DNA of 64,000 bases. Source: Sphingomonas sp. QA11. GTDB lineage: Bacteria > Pseudomonadota > Alphaproteobacteria > Sphingomonadales > Sphingomonadaceae. The position numbers and the translations under genes are program-made. Positions 10,928-20,124 of the stretch are shown here, piece by piece. Where the stretch lies: contig NZ_CP098774.1 in the NCBI RefSeq assembly GCF_028473665.1, positions 2,232,001 through 2,296,000 on the forward strand, written 5' to 3'. Position 1 is the stretch's first letter; each line of letters starts with the position of its first letter. The notes under the pieces were generated by a model. The model had not been told where the DNA came from, searched no databases, and worked only from the letters and a program-made list of their open reading frames with translations.

Positions 10928-11467
10928 ATGGAAGAACTGGGGCACCTGCTGGCAGCGGAAAGTCAGATCGGCGCGATCGCAACCGGTGCGATCGGAGCAA
11001 AGGCGCGCCCGGTCCGCGCGATCCTGTTCGACAAGACCGAGGCGGCCAACTGGTCGCTCGGCTGGCATCAGGATCGCACCATCGTTGTCGCAGAGCGCCG
11101 CGACGTGCCTGGCTTCGGCCCCTGGACCGTCAAGGCCGGCCTCCTTCATGTCGCTCCCCCCTTCGAATTGCTGGCAAGGATGGTTACGGTGAGGATTCAC
11201 CTCGACCCCGTCGGGCCCGAGAATGCGCCGTTGCTGGTCGCACCCGGGTCTCACCGGTTCGGCCGGGTGGCGGAAACGGATATCGACGCGGTCGTGGCAA
11301 GATGCGGCATCGCGACCTGCCTTGCCGAAGCGGGCGACGTCTGGCTCTACGCGACCCCGATCCTCCATGCCTCGAACGCCGCGAGCGTGCCGAAACGGCG
11401 GCGCGTCCTGCAAGTCGATTATGCCGCGGAGGCACTGCCGGGCGGCCTGGCATGGCTTGGCATCTAG
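10928..11467 (+). CDS. Phytanoyl-CoA dioxygenase-like (PhyH) protein
   Basis: Probable non-haem Fe(II)/2-oxoglutarate oxygenase. It shows the facial triad HxD in LGWHQDRT, the distal His in ILHASN, and the 2-oxoglutarate-binding Arg in KRRRVLQVDY. The first ATG gives 179 residues, but the same frame continues upstream with protein-like sequence (ERDGTPLRQAAAIGWLPEI) to just after the previous gene's stop, with no ATG, GTG or TTG. A CTG at 10796 preceded by GGGGG is a candidate, so the true N-terminus may be about 44 residues longer. The substrate is unknown. Confidence 0.8.
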   Translation: MEELGHLLAAESQIGAIATGAIGAKARPVRAILFDKTEAANWSLGWHQDRTIVVAERRDVPGFGPWTVKAGLLHVAPPFELLARMVTVRIHLDPVGPENAPLLVAPGSHRFGRVAETDIDAVVARCGIATCLAEAGDVWLYATPILHASNAASVPKRRRVLQVDYAAEALPGGLAWLGI

Positions 11468-11582
11468 CGGTGCGGTCACGTCTCGCGACGGCGTGAAAGT
11501 CATTCTCCTCCACCCATTCTCCTGCTTCTCGAATTGAGGCATGAAGCAGCACTGACGCCATTCATGCCCTAAGGGGACTGCC

Positions 11583-11645
11583 ATGCTCGCCCTGTCGTCG
11601 TTCATCGGAATTCTCCACGCAGTCGCCATCGTCGTGATCCCGTGA
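11583..11645 (+). CDS. 20-residue hydrophobic leader ORF
   Basis: A short frame (MLALSSFIGILHAVAIVVIP) with a clear AGGGG ribosome-binding site seven bases before its ATG. Its stop overlaps the GTG start of the next gene (GTGA), the classic geometry of translational coupling. The peptide is almost entirely hydrophobic, like a single membrane span. It may be a true small membrane protein or simply a translated leader that feeds ribosomes to the reductase gene. Confidence 0.45.
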   Translation: MLALSSFIGILHAVAIVVIP

Positions 11646-13036
11646 CTCGCTCTTTCGACGCGATCATCATCGGCGCCGGGCAGGCCGGACCGCCGCTGGC
11701 GGGGCGACTGACCGGCGCGGGTATGACGGTGGCGCTGGTCGAGCGGCATCTGGTCGGCGGCACCTGCGTGAACACCGGCTGCATGCCGACCAAGGCACTG
11801 GTCGCCAGCGCCTATGCAGCGCATCTCGCTCGCAGGGCGGCGGACTTCGGGGTCCATGCCGGGCCGATATCCGTCGACATGAAGGCGGTCGCGGCGCGTG
11901 CCCATGCGGTGACGATGCGGGCGCGCGGCAACAATGAACGCTGGCTCGACGGCATGGCCGGTCTCACGTTCCTGCGCGGCCATGCCCGCTTCACCGGCTC
12001 GAAGACCATCGCAGTCGGCGGCGAGGAACTGACCGCGCCACGCATCTTCCTGAACGTCGGCGGGCGGGCATCGGTGCCGGACATGCCGGGCGTCCATGAC
12101 GTGCCGTGGCTCGACAATACGAGCATGGTCGCGCTCGACACGCTCCTGCGGCATCTCGTCGTGGTCGGCGGCAGCTATATCGGGCTGGAATTCGCGCAGA
12201 TCTATCGGCGCTTCGGTGCCGAGGTGACGATCGTCGAGCGGGCCAGCCGCCTGATCTCGCGCGAGGATACCGACATCTCAGCCGCCATCCGCGAGATATT
12301 GGAGGAAGAGGGGATCGCGATCCGCACCGACGCCAATTGCATCGGCTTCAGGCCCCACGAGAAGGGCGTCGCGGTGTCCGTCGATTGCCAGGCCGGCGCA
12401 CCGGTCGTGATCGGCAGCCATGTGCTGCTCGCGACCGGGCGGCGGCCCAATACGGACGATCTCGGGCTCGACCGCGCCGGCGTGGCGACGGACGCGCGCG
12501 GTTATATCCAGGTCGACGACAGGTTGCAGACCAACGCCCCCGGCATCTGGGCGCTGGGCGACTGCAACGGCCACGGCGCCTTCACCCATACCGCCTATAA
12601 TGATTTCGAGATCGTCGCCGCGAACCTCCTCGACGGCGAGGATCGCAGGGTGAGCCAGCGTGTCCCGGGCTATGCCCTGTACACCGATCCGCCGCTCGGC
12701 CGCGCCGGCATCACCGAGGCAGAAGCGATCGCGTCGGGCCGCAGGATCCTGGTCTCGAAGCGGCCGATGACCCGGGTCGGCCGGGCGATCGAGAAGGGCG
12801 AGACAAGCGGCTTCATGAAGATCGTCGCTGACACCGATACGCAACGCATTCTGGGCGCGGCGTTCCTCGGCACCGGCGGTGACGAGGCGATACACGGGAT
12901 TCTCGACGCGATGAGCGCCGATCAGCCGATCGCCGCGCTACGCTGGGCGGTCCCGGTCCATCCGACCGTTTCCGAACTCATTCCGACCATGCTGCTCGAC
13001 CTGAAACCGGCCAGCGCGCAGGAGCCTCCGGCCTAG
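11642..13036 (+). CDS. FAD-dependent pyridine nucleotide-disulfide oxidoreductase (mercuric reductase-like)
   Basis: Cytoplasmic flavoenzyme of the class I disulfide reductase family, 464 residues, GTG start. The FAD-binding motif GAGQAGPPLAGRL lies at the N-terminus, and the redox-active pair is C42-VNTG-C47 in GGTCVNTGCMPTKA. The NAD(P)H-binding motif is VVGGSYIGLEFAQ, the second FAD motif is GIWALGDCNG, and the dimer-interface His-Pro is in PVHPTVSELIP. There is no N-terminal heavy-metal domain and no C-terminal Cys pair, so mercury reduction is unlikely; lipoamide, glutathione-like or quinone substrates are possible. Translation appears coupled to the leader ORF at 11583. Confidence 0.92.
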   Translation: MTRSFDAIIIGAGQAGPPLAGRLTGAGMTVALVERHLVGGTCVNTGCMPTKALVASAYAAHLARRAADFGVHAGPISVDMKAVAARAHAVTMRARGNNERWLDGMAGLTFLRGHARFTGSKTIAVGGEELTAPRIFLNVGGRASVPDMPGVHDVPWLDNTSMVALDTLLRHLVVVGGSYIGLEFAQIYRRFGAEVTIVERASRLISREDTDISAAIREILEEEGIAIRTDANCIGFRPHEKGVAVSVDCQAGAPVVIGSHVLLATGRRPNTDDLGLDRAGVATDARGYIQVDDRLQTNAPGIWALGDCNGHGAFTHTAYNDFEIVAANLLDGEDRRVSQRVPGYALYTDPPLGRAGITEAEAIASGRRILVSKRPMTRVGRAIEKGETSGFMKIVADTDTQRILGAAFLGTGGDEAIHGILDAMSADQPIAALRWAVPVHPTVSELIPTMLLDLKPASAQEPPA

Positions 13037-13283
13037 GAGCCTCGCCGATGTTCGCATGCCGCGACCATAGGGTGAGGATCGACCCCGTGATACCAAGTGC
13101 GAACGGATACGTGGCGTGCCTGAAGATCGGGCCGATCCCGCGCCACCATTGAGTGTTCCTTTCCGGGGCGGAAGCAGGGATGCGCTAACGGCTTGCCATC
13201 CCGTCCCGATGGGCAGACCCTTGCGACTCCGGATGACGACCGGCCTTCTCCTGGAACAGCCGGCAGGAACGAGGAGAGCAGGA

Positions 13284-15314
13284 GTGGATAAGATCCGCAG
13301 AGGCGCGAGAGTAATCGCGCTCGTTGGCCCCGCCGGTGCGGGCAAGACCAGTCTCGGGGAGGCCCTGTTGCACGCGGCCGGCGCCGTCCCGCGACTTGGC
13401 TCGGTCGATGCGGGCAGTTGCGTCGGCGATGCCAGCCCCGAGGCCCGGGCGCGGGGTGGATCGACCGAGCTCAACCTGCTGCGGCTCGACTGGATGGGCG
13501 ATCGCTATTTGCTGGCCGATGCACCCGGCTCGCCCGCCTTCGCGACGGATATGGAGATGGCCCTCTCCACCGCTGATCTTGCCCTGGTGGTGATCGATCC
13601 CGACCCTGCCCGTGCGCCGCTGGTCGAACCGACGTTACGGCGGCTCGAGGCGATCGGCCTCCCCCATGCCGTGTTCGTCAACAAGATCGACCAGGCGCGG
13701 GGCAGCATCCAGGATCTGCTCGCAGCGCTCCAGCCGATGAGCGCGGCGGCGCTGGTCGCGCGCCAGATCCCGATCCGCGCCGGGGAGCGGACGGCCGGCT
13801 TCGTCGATCTCGCACTGGAACGGGCCTATCATTACCAGGCCAACCAGCGCTCCCAGCAGGTGCCGCTGGCCGCGCATCTCAAGGAGGACGAGGCGGCGGC
13901 GCGCTTCCATATGCTTGAACAGCTTGCCGACCATGACGATACGCTGCTCGAACAGCTCCTGTCGGACGAGGTGCCGAGCCTCGACACGATCTTCGGCGAT
14001 CTCGCGCGGGAGACTGCGGCCGGGCTGGTCGTGCCGGTCCTGTTCGGTTCAGCGCTGAACGGCTTCGGCATTCGCCGCCTGCTCAAGATGCTGCGCCATG
14101 ATACACCCCTCGCGGCCCAGACCGCCGCCCGGCTCGGCATCGACGGTATGGCGGCGCAGATCGTCAAGATATCGCACGGCAGCACGGTCGGGCGGCTGGC
14201 GATCGCGCGTATCTTCGGCGGCGCGCTGACTGAAGGTGCCGACCTGATCGGTGCCGATGGCGAGGCGATGCGCGCCGGCGCGCTGTTCGCGCTCCAGGGC
14301 GGCGCGGCGACAAGGATCCAGCGCGCCGAGCCCGGCGAGATTGTCGGCATCGCCAAAGTCGAGGCGACGCGCGCCGGAGATCTGGTCGGCGTTGCCTCCC
14401 GCCCCGTACTGCGCGCCACACCATCCCCATGGCCGTTGGCCAATTATGCACTGGCGATCGCCGTCAGGGACCACAAGGACGAGGTGCGTCTGTCGACCTC
14501 GCTGAATCGGCTGGTCGAGGAAGATCCCGGGCTGTGCTGGGGCCAGGATGAAGGTTCGCGCGAGACTCTGCTGCACGGCCTGAGCGACGAGCATCTCGCC
14601 GTCGCCCTCGACCGGCTGAAGCGCCGCTACGGCGTCGGGGTGACCGCACGTGCGCCGGCGGTCGCGTACAAGGAAACGATCCGGAAACCTGCAAGCCAGC
14701 ACGGCCGGCACAAGAAACAGTCGGGCGGCCATGGCCAGTTCGGCGACGTCGTGATCGACATCCGTCCGCTCGAACGCGGCGAAGGCTTCCGTTTCGAAGA
14801 CCGCATCACTGGCGGCGCGATCCCACGCCAATGGATTCCGGCGGTCGAGCAGGGCGTGCTCGACGCGATGGCGAAGGGCCCGCTCGGCATGCAGGTGGTG
14901 GATGTCGCGGTGGCACTGGTCGACGGCTCCTTCCACTCGGTCGACAGTTCCGAGCTCGCCTTCCGGACTGCCGGGCGGATCGCCATGGCCGACGCATTGG
15001 CCGCAGCCTCGCCCTATCTGCTCGAACCGATCGCGCATGTGGCGATCCGCACGCCCGGCAGCGCCACCTCGCGCGTCACTTCGGCCATTGCCGGCCGGCG
15101 AGGCCAGATGCTCGGCGTGACGCCGCTGCCGGGATGGTCGCGCTGGGACAGTATCGAGGCGTTGCTGCCCGAGGCCGAACTGCACGATCTGGAGGCGGAG
15201 CTGCGCTCGCTCAGCCAGGGCATGGCGCGCCACGATGCGCGGTTCGATCATCTCGCGCAGCTCGCCGGAAAGCTTGCTGACGGGATCGTCCAGCAGATGC
15301 ACCAGCCGGCCTGA
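13284..15314 (+). CDS. Elongation factor G-like GTPase (EF-G paralogue)
   Basis: A 676-residue translational GTPase-like protein with all EF-G domains. The GTG at 13284 is preceded by GAGGAGAGCAGGA; the open frame upstream is not protein-like. P-loop GPAGAGKT at residues 15-22, switch II D79-A-P-G82-S, and the specificity motif N133-K-I-D136. EF-G domains II to V follow, with domain IV sequence such as HKKQSGGHGQFGDV. In canonical EF-G, switch II reads DTPGH, where the His activates water; here it is Ser. It belongs to the FusA2-type paralogues, some of which bind GTP but lack ribosome-stimulated hydrolysis. It is probably not the housekeeping EF-G. Confidence 0.9.
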   Translation: MDKIRRGARVIALVGPAGAGKTSLGEALLHAAGAVPRLGSVDAGSCVGDASPEARARGGSTELNLLRLDWMGDRYLLADAPGSPAFATDMEMALSTADLALVVIDPDPARAPLVEPTLRRLEAIGLPHAVFVNKIDQARGSIQDLLAALQPMSAAALVARQIPIRAGERTAGFVDLALERAYHYQANQRSQQVPLAAHLKEDEAAARFHMLEQLADHDDTLLEQLLSDEVPSLDTIFGDLARETAAGLVVPVLFGSALNGFGIRRLLKMLRHDTPLAAQTAARLGIDGMAAQIVKISHGSTVGRLAIARIFGGALTEGADLIGADGEAMRAGALFALQGGAATRIQRAEPGEIVGIAKVEATRAGDLVGVASRPVLRATPSPWPLANYALAIAVRDHKDEVRLSTSLNRLVEEDPGLCWGQDEGSRETLLHGLSDEHLAVALDRLKRRYGVGVTARAPAVAYKETIRKPASQHGRHKKQSGGHGQFGDVVIDIRPLERGEGFRFEDRITGGAIPRQWIPAVEQGVLDAMAKGPLGMQVVDVAVALVDGSFHSVDSSELAFRTAGRIAMADALAAASPYLLEPIAHVAIRTPGSATSRVTSAIAGRRGQMLGVTPLPGWSRWDSIEALLPEAELHDLEAELRSLSQGMARHDARFDHLAQLAGKLADGIVQQMHQPA

Positions 15315-15381
15315 TCGCCGCCGCCGCGAGCCCTTGCGCCGCCGCCCGAATTGCGGCCAACTCCCGCCACGGGGGACGCGC

Positions 15382-16833
15382 ATGACCGATCGAGCCAAGG
15401 ACACGCTCTGGAATCGCGACCTGGCGCCAACTGACGCCGGGCAGCGCACCTGGCGCTGGTACCATTTCGCCGCCTTGTGGATCGGGATGATCGTTGCGGT
15501 GCCGAGCTGGATGCTCGCCTCCGGGCTGATCGAACAGGGCATGTCGGCCGGGCAGGCCGCGCTGACGGTGCTGGCCGGCAATATGGTGGTCCTCGTGCCC
15601 CTGCTGCTCATCGGCCATGCCGGCGCGCGCCACGGTGTCCCCTATGCGGTGCTGGCCCGTGCGTCGTTCGGCACGCGCGGCGCCCGTCTGCCGGCGGTTG
15701 CACGGGCGCTGGTCGCCTGTGGCTGGTTCGGTATCCAGACTTGGATCGGGGGCGAAGCGCTGCTGACCTTGCTCGGTGTCCTCGCCGGCCACAGCCTGAA
15801 AGGACCGATCGTGCCGGTCCTCGATATCGGCATCGGGCAGATGCTTGCCTTCGCCACCTTCTGGGCGGTGCAGCTCTTTTTCGTGCGCAAGGGGCTGACG
15901 ACGATTCGGCGGCTCGAGACCTGGACCGCGCCGGTGAAAATCCTCGTCTGTGTCGTCCTGGTCTGGTGGGCGGTGGGCAGCGCCGGCGGACTCGGACCGA
16001 TCTTCGCCAGTCCTTCCGCCTTCGTCCCGGGCGGCGCGCGCGAGGGGCAGTTCTGGTTGGTCTTCTGGCCATCGCTGACCGCGATGATCGGCTTTTGGGG
16101 AACGCTCGCGCTCAACATCCCTGATTTCACGCGCTTCGCCAAAAGCCAGCGCGACCAGATCATCGGCCAGGCGATCGGCCTGCCCCCGGGCATGGGCCTG
16201 ATCGCCCTCGCCAGTGTCATCACCACCTCTGCGACCGTGGTGATCTATGGCCATGCGATCTGGGATCCCGTTGCGCTGTCGGGCACGCTGGCCGGGCCGC
16301 TGGTGCTGCTCGGGCTGGTTGTCATCACGATCGACACCATCTCCTGCAACATCGCCGCGAACCTCGTGGGCGCCGCCTATGATTTCTCGTCGCTCGCGCC
16401 GGGCCGCATCTCCTACCGGACGGGCGGACTGATCACCGCGGTGATCGGAATCCTCATCATGCCGTGGAAACTGCTCGCGACGACCGGCGGGTACATCTTC
16501 GTCTGGCTGACCGGCTACAGCGCCCTGCTCGGCCCGATCGCCGGCATCCTGATCGCCGACTATTGGCTGATCCGGCGGACCCGGCTCGACGTCGAGGACC
16601 TGTATCGCGAGGACGGCCGCTACGCTTATGCCGGCGGATGGAACGCGAAAGCATTGCTCGCCTTCGCGATCGGCGTTCTGCCCAATCTGCCCGGCTTCCT
16701 CGCGACGGCGCTGCCTGGTCCGTTCGGGTGGATCGGCGGCTTCTGGACGAGCCTCTATGCCTATGCCTGGTTCATCGGCCTGTTCCTGGCGCTGACAACC
16801 TATGCCGGCTTGATGCGGCACGCCCGGGGCTGA
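15382..16833 (+). CDS. NCS1-family nucleobase:cation symporter
   Basis: Inner-membrane permease of 483 residues with about twelve hydrophobic helices, the size and pattern of the NCS1 (cytosine/uracil/allantoin/thiamine) family. Family features are the N-terminal LWNRDLAPT segment before helix 1, the helix-1 WIGMIVAVPSWMLASGL region, the GWFGIQTWIGGEAL helix, and NIPDFTRFAKSQRDQ in the middle loop. The ATG at 15382 has GGGGGA upstream. No catabolic genes flank it, so the substrate (purine, pyrimidine, hydantoin or allantoin) cannot be assigned. Confidence 0.92.
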   Translation: MTDRAKDTLWNRDLAPTDAGQRTWRWYHFAALWIGMIVAVPSWMLASGLIEQGMSAGQAALTVLAGNMVVLVPLLLIGHAGARHGVPYAVLARASFGTRGARLPAVARALVACGWFGIQTWIGGEALLTLLGVLAGHSLKGPIVPVLDIGIGQMLAFATFWAVQLFFVRKGLTTIRRLETWTAPVKILVCVVLVWWAVGSAGGLGPIFASPSAFVPGGAREGQFWLVFWPSLTAMIGFWGTLALNIPDFTRFAKSQRDQIIGQAIGLPPGMGLIALASVITTSATVVIYGHAIWDPVALSGTLAGPLVLLGLVVITIDTISCNIAANLVGAAYDFSSLAPGRISYRTGGLITAVIGILIMPWKLLATTGGYIFVWLTGYSALLGPIAGILIADYWLIRRTRLDVEDLYREDGRYAYAGGWNAKALLAFAIGVLPNLPGFLATALPGPFGWIGGFWTSLYAYAWFIGLFLALTTYAGLMRHARG

Positions 16834-17304
16834 CAACAGTCGGTCTCCCATGGGATATCTGCATCCCATTCGGAAAATCGAATGGCTGTAGCATTGCGTC
16901 TGAAATAGACGCCTCCCTCTCCGTTCGTGCCGAGTAGGGAGCGAGTGACGAAACCGTATCGAGGGCCCGTATCGAAGTACAAGTGGTGCGGGAAACATCT
17001 GCCCGACAGGCGGTCTCAAGCGTCGTCGGCAGACTCCATGGCTGTTCGGTACGACCCCGGGGGTGGCTCGGATCAATGCTCGCCGTTCTGGCCCACGCAC
17101 TGTCCCGGCCAGAGGCATCACGTTTCCGTACTGTGGCGCCGCGACCACGCCCAGGTCGAGTTGGCTTCGTCCATTCAGTAAAATTCTTGTCCTGATCAGA
17201 GAATCTGTCACCTTGAGGACATCAGCGGCCGTGACCGAGTGATTCGGATCAGTGAGACCAAAGCTGAAAAGGGCAATAAAAATAATATTTTCAGGGAGTT
17301 AAAA
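16834..17304. other. Intergenic stretch before second TonB receptor
   Basis: 471 bases without a convincing gene. Near its start are two inverted repeats: ATGGGAT/ATCCCAT (16850-16869, 6-base loop), and GCGTCT/AGACGC (16896-16912, 5-base loop) followed by a C/T-rich run, possibly the end of the permease transcript. The last 40 bases before the receptor are A/T-rich, as expected of a leader. No operator of a recognised regulator was found. Confidence 0.6.
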
Positions 17305-20046
17305 ATGTCGAAGTTCGGAAACGCGTCACGGAGCGGCAGCATCATCGCGCTCGCCATCGCTCTGGCCCATGCAAGCACCGCCCTCGCCCAGACTGTTCCC
17401 GCAGATACCGCAGAAGCTGAAGCGGAGGCCGCAAGCAGCGACATCGTCGTCACCGGATCCCGCATCGAACGCGCCGGCTTCGACCAGCCCACGCCGACGA
17501 CGGTCGTCGGCGCGGCGGAGATCCGCCAGGGCGCGCGCGCCAATCTTTCCCAGGTCCTCAACGACCAGCCGCAGTTCAGGCCAACCACCACTCCCGCGAC
17601 CAGCATCGGCAACACCACCGGCAGCGGCGCAGCTCCCGTCGATCTGCGCGGGCTCGGCCAGGCCCGCACCCTCACCCTGCTCAACGGCCGGCGCTTCGTC
17701 GGCGAGAACAATCTGAACTTCGTGCCGATCGGCTTGGTGGAGCGGCTTGAGGTCGTCACCGGCGGCGCTTCGGCGGCCTGGGGATCAGGCGCCGTCGCCG
17801 GCGTGGTGAACATCATCCTGAAAGACAAGCTGGAGGGCATCACGCTCGGCGCCCAGTCGGGCGTCTCGTCGCGCGGCGATGGCCAGCGTTACGGCTTCGA
17901 CGGCAGTTTCGGCACTCATTTCGCTGGCGGCAACGGACATTTCATGATCGGTGCCGAATATCTCGACGACAAGGGTATCCCTGACCGCCACAGCCGCCAG
18001 AACCTCAACAGCCCCGGCATCGTCACGATCAGGCCCGGCGTCACGCAGCTGGTCGAGGACGTGAACTATACCGACCGCAGCCATGCCGGCGTCATCACGA
18101 CGGGCGTGCTGCGCGGGCAGACCTTCAATCAGGACGGATCGCTGCGCGCCTGGTCAGGTCCGAACGCCCTCGGCGTTGGGGGAGCTGACGCAGTCAACCT
18201 CTATGACGACATCTACGCCGCGACACCGTTCAAACGCGTGAACGTCTATGGTCGCCTCAGCTACGATGTGGGCGGCGCAACGCTCTGGGTCGACGGGAGC
18301 TACGGCCGGGCGTCGACCAACTATCCCTTCTTCCCCGATCTCGGGCAGCAGATTCTGACGATCAGCGCCACCAATCCGTTCCTGTCGCAGTCAATCCGTA
18401 CCCGCCTGGCGAATGCCGGCGAAAACAGCTTCACCTTCGGCCGCATCTTCAAAGATTCGTTCACCTGGGTGTTCGATTCGATGCGCGAGAACAAGGAAGG
18501 CGCGATCGGCATCGACGGGAAGTTCGGCAATGGCTGGAAATACCATGCGCATTTCAGCCATGGCGAGTTGTTCCAGAACGCCCAACTCAAGAACTCGATC
18601 ATCACCGCCAACTTCGCCAAGGCGATCAATGCGGCGACCAACACGAGCGGCCAGATCGTCTGTGCGGTGAATGCCGACGCGATCAGCACGAACGACGATC
18701 CGGCCTGCGCGCCGATCAACCCGTTCGGTGAGAACAACATCTCCAAGGCGGCGCACGATTATGTGACCGGCACCCAGCAGTCGCTGACCACCACCAAGCT
18801 CGATTCAGCGGGGGCTTCGCTCCAGGGTGACCTGTTCAACCTCTGGGCCGGCCCGCTGACCGTTGCGGTCGGCGCTGAAGCGCGCTGGGAGGAGCAGACC
18901 CAGTCGCGCGGCGCCTTGAGCCGGGCCGGCGCCTTCGCGCCCAATGTCTACAGCAGCGATCTCAACGGCGGGTTCAACGTCAAGGAAGGCTTTGCCGAAG
19001 CCGCGCTGCCGCTGCTCGATGCGAAAGACGTGGCGAAGGTCGATTTCAACGCCGCCGCCCGCTATTCCCACTACAGCACGAGCGGGGGCATCTGGGCCTG
19101 GAAGCTCGGCGGCACCGCCCGCCTGTTCAACGACGTGCTGCTCCGCGTCACCCGGTCGCGCGACATCAGGTCAGCGAATATCACTGAGCTGTTCGCGACC
19201 CAGCGGATCAACATCGGCCCGCAGGTCGACCTCGATACGGCGGGCCGCCTCGGCGTCATCCCAGGCTATACCAACACCCCAGCCGAGGTGACGACGTTCA
19301 GCGGCGGCAACCCGAATCTCGTGCCCGAGATCAGCACCACCTTCACCGCCGGCGCCACCTTCTCGCCGTCCTTCTTCAAGGGGTTCAACCTCTCCGTCGA
19401 CTATTACGACATCAAGATCGAAGGGGCGATCACGACGCTCACCGCGTCGAACCTGACTCTCGCCTGCAAGAACGGCAGCGCGTCGGCCTGCGCCCGGCTG
19501 GTGCGCGATCCCGTCACCCAGACGCTCAAGACCGCGTTTGCCAATGCACAGAATATCGCGACCTTCCAGACGCGCGGCGTCGACGTGGAGGCATCCTATA
19601 CGCTGCCGCTCGCCAATGTCAGCTCGACCATGGGCGGCACGCTGCGCATGCGGGCGCTGGCAACCTATATCGACACGTTCATCCAGGATACCGGCCTGGC
19701 GCGCGTCGATACCGCCGGCGATGTGGGCGATTCCGCGAGCCTCGGCGTGCCGCACTGGCGCGGCACCTTCAGCCTCGGCTATCAGGACCGCACCTTCGGC
19801 GTCGACGCCCGCGCCCGCTATGTCGGCGGCGGCAGCTACAATCACCTGCTCACCACCCTGGTGAACAACCATATCGGCGCGAAGACCTATATCGACCTCG
19901 GCATGCAGGTGAAGGTCGACAAATTCACCCTGTTCGGCAACGTCAACAACCTGTTCGACGTGAAGCCGCCGCTGATCACCACGGGCAGCGCCTATCACGA
20001 CATCGTCGGCACCTATTTCACCGCCGGCGCCCGTATAGCCTTCTGA
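17305..20046 (+). CDS. TonB-dependent receptor
   Basis: Outer-membrane transporter of 913 residues. The ATG at 17305, preceded by GGGAG, starts a signal peptide ending ALAQ; an in-frame GTG at 17239 would only add a non-signal extension. A TonB-box-like and plug region begins at DIVVTGSRIERAGFDQPTP, with the plug continuing through LRGLGQARTLTLLNGRR and GSGAVAGVVNIILKDK. A 22-stranded barrel follows, closing with the terminal aromatic GARIAF. The extended form with a NDQPQF-type plug resembles receptors that sphingomonads use for peptides or oligosaccharides. A secreted serine hydrolase gene follows after a hairpin, so the substrate may be released or trimmed by that enzyme (inference). Confidence 0.94.
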   Translation: MSKFGNASRSGSIIALAIALAHASTALAQTVPADTAEAEAEAASSDIVVTGSRIERAGFDQPTPTTVVGAAEIRQGARANLSQVLNDQPQFRPTTTPATSIGNTTGSGAAPVDLRGLGQARTLTLLNGRRFVGENNLNFVPIGLVERLEVVTGGASAAWGSGAVAGVVNIILKDKLEGITLGAQSGVSSRGDGQRYGFDGSFGTHFAGGNGHFMIGAEYLDDKGIPDRHSRQNLNSPGIVTIRPGVTQLVEDVNYTDRSHAGVITTGVLRGQTFNQDGSLRAWSGPNALGVGGADAVNLYDDIYAATPFKRVNVYGRLSYDVGGATLWVDGSYGRASTNYPFFPDLGQQILTISATNPFLSQSIRTRLANAGENSFTFGRIFKDSFTWVFDSMRENKEGAIGIDGKFGNGWKYHAHFSHGELFQNAQLKNSIITANFAKAINAATNTSGQIVCAVNADAISTNDDPACAPINPFGENNISKAAHDYVTGTQQSLTTTKLDSAGASLQGDLFNLWAGPLTVAVGAEARWEEQTQSRGALSRAGAFAPNVYSSDLNGGFNVKEGFAEAALPLLDAKDVAKVDFNAAARYSHYSTSGGIWAWKLGGTARLFNDVLLRVTRSRDIRSANITELFATQRINIGPQVDLDTAGRLGVIPGYTNTPAEVTTFSGGNPNLVPEISTTFTAGATFSPSFFKGFNLSVDYYDIKIEGAITTLTASNLTLACKNGSASACARLVRDPVTQTLKTAFANAQNIATFQTRGVDVEASYTLPLANVSSTMGGTLRMRALATYIDTFIQDTGLARVDTAGDVGDSASLGVPHWRGTFSLGYQDRTFGVDARARYVGGGSYNHLLTTLVNNHIGAKTYIDLGMQVKVDKFTLFGNVNNLFDVKPPLITTGSAYHDIVGTYFTAGARIAF

Positions 20047-20055
20047 TACTGCCAC

Positions 20056-20086
20056 GGGCGGGTCGCGCCGAAAGAAGCACCCGCCC
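20056..20086 (+). terminator. Hairpin between TonB receptor and serine hydrolase genes
   Basis: A perfect 8-bp stem GGGCGGGT/ACCCGCCC with a 15-base loop, followed by TTCCTCCTCC. There is no strong T-run, so it may be only a partial terminator or an mRNA-protecting structure in a two-gene operon. Confidence 0.45.
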
Positions 20087-20124
20087 TTCCTCCTCCCCGG
20101 ATCCAGGTTCGAAAAAAGGCCTCA

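Noticed and set aside
11642..13036. True mercuric reductase
   Set aside because: No N-terminal metal-binding domain, no C-terminal Cys pair, and no mer genes nearby.
14049..17211. Two very long minus-strand frames over the EF-G-like and permease genes
   Set aside because: Composition (Arg, Gln, Asp, Gly repeats) is that of reverse-complement shadows, and the opposite strand holds well-defined families.
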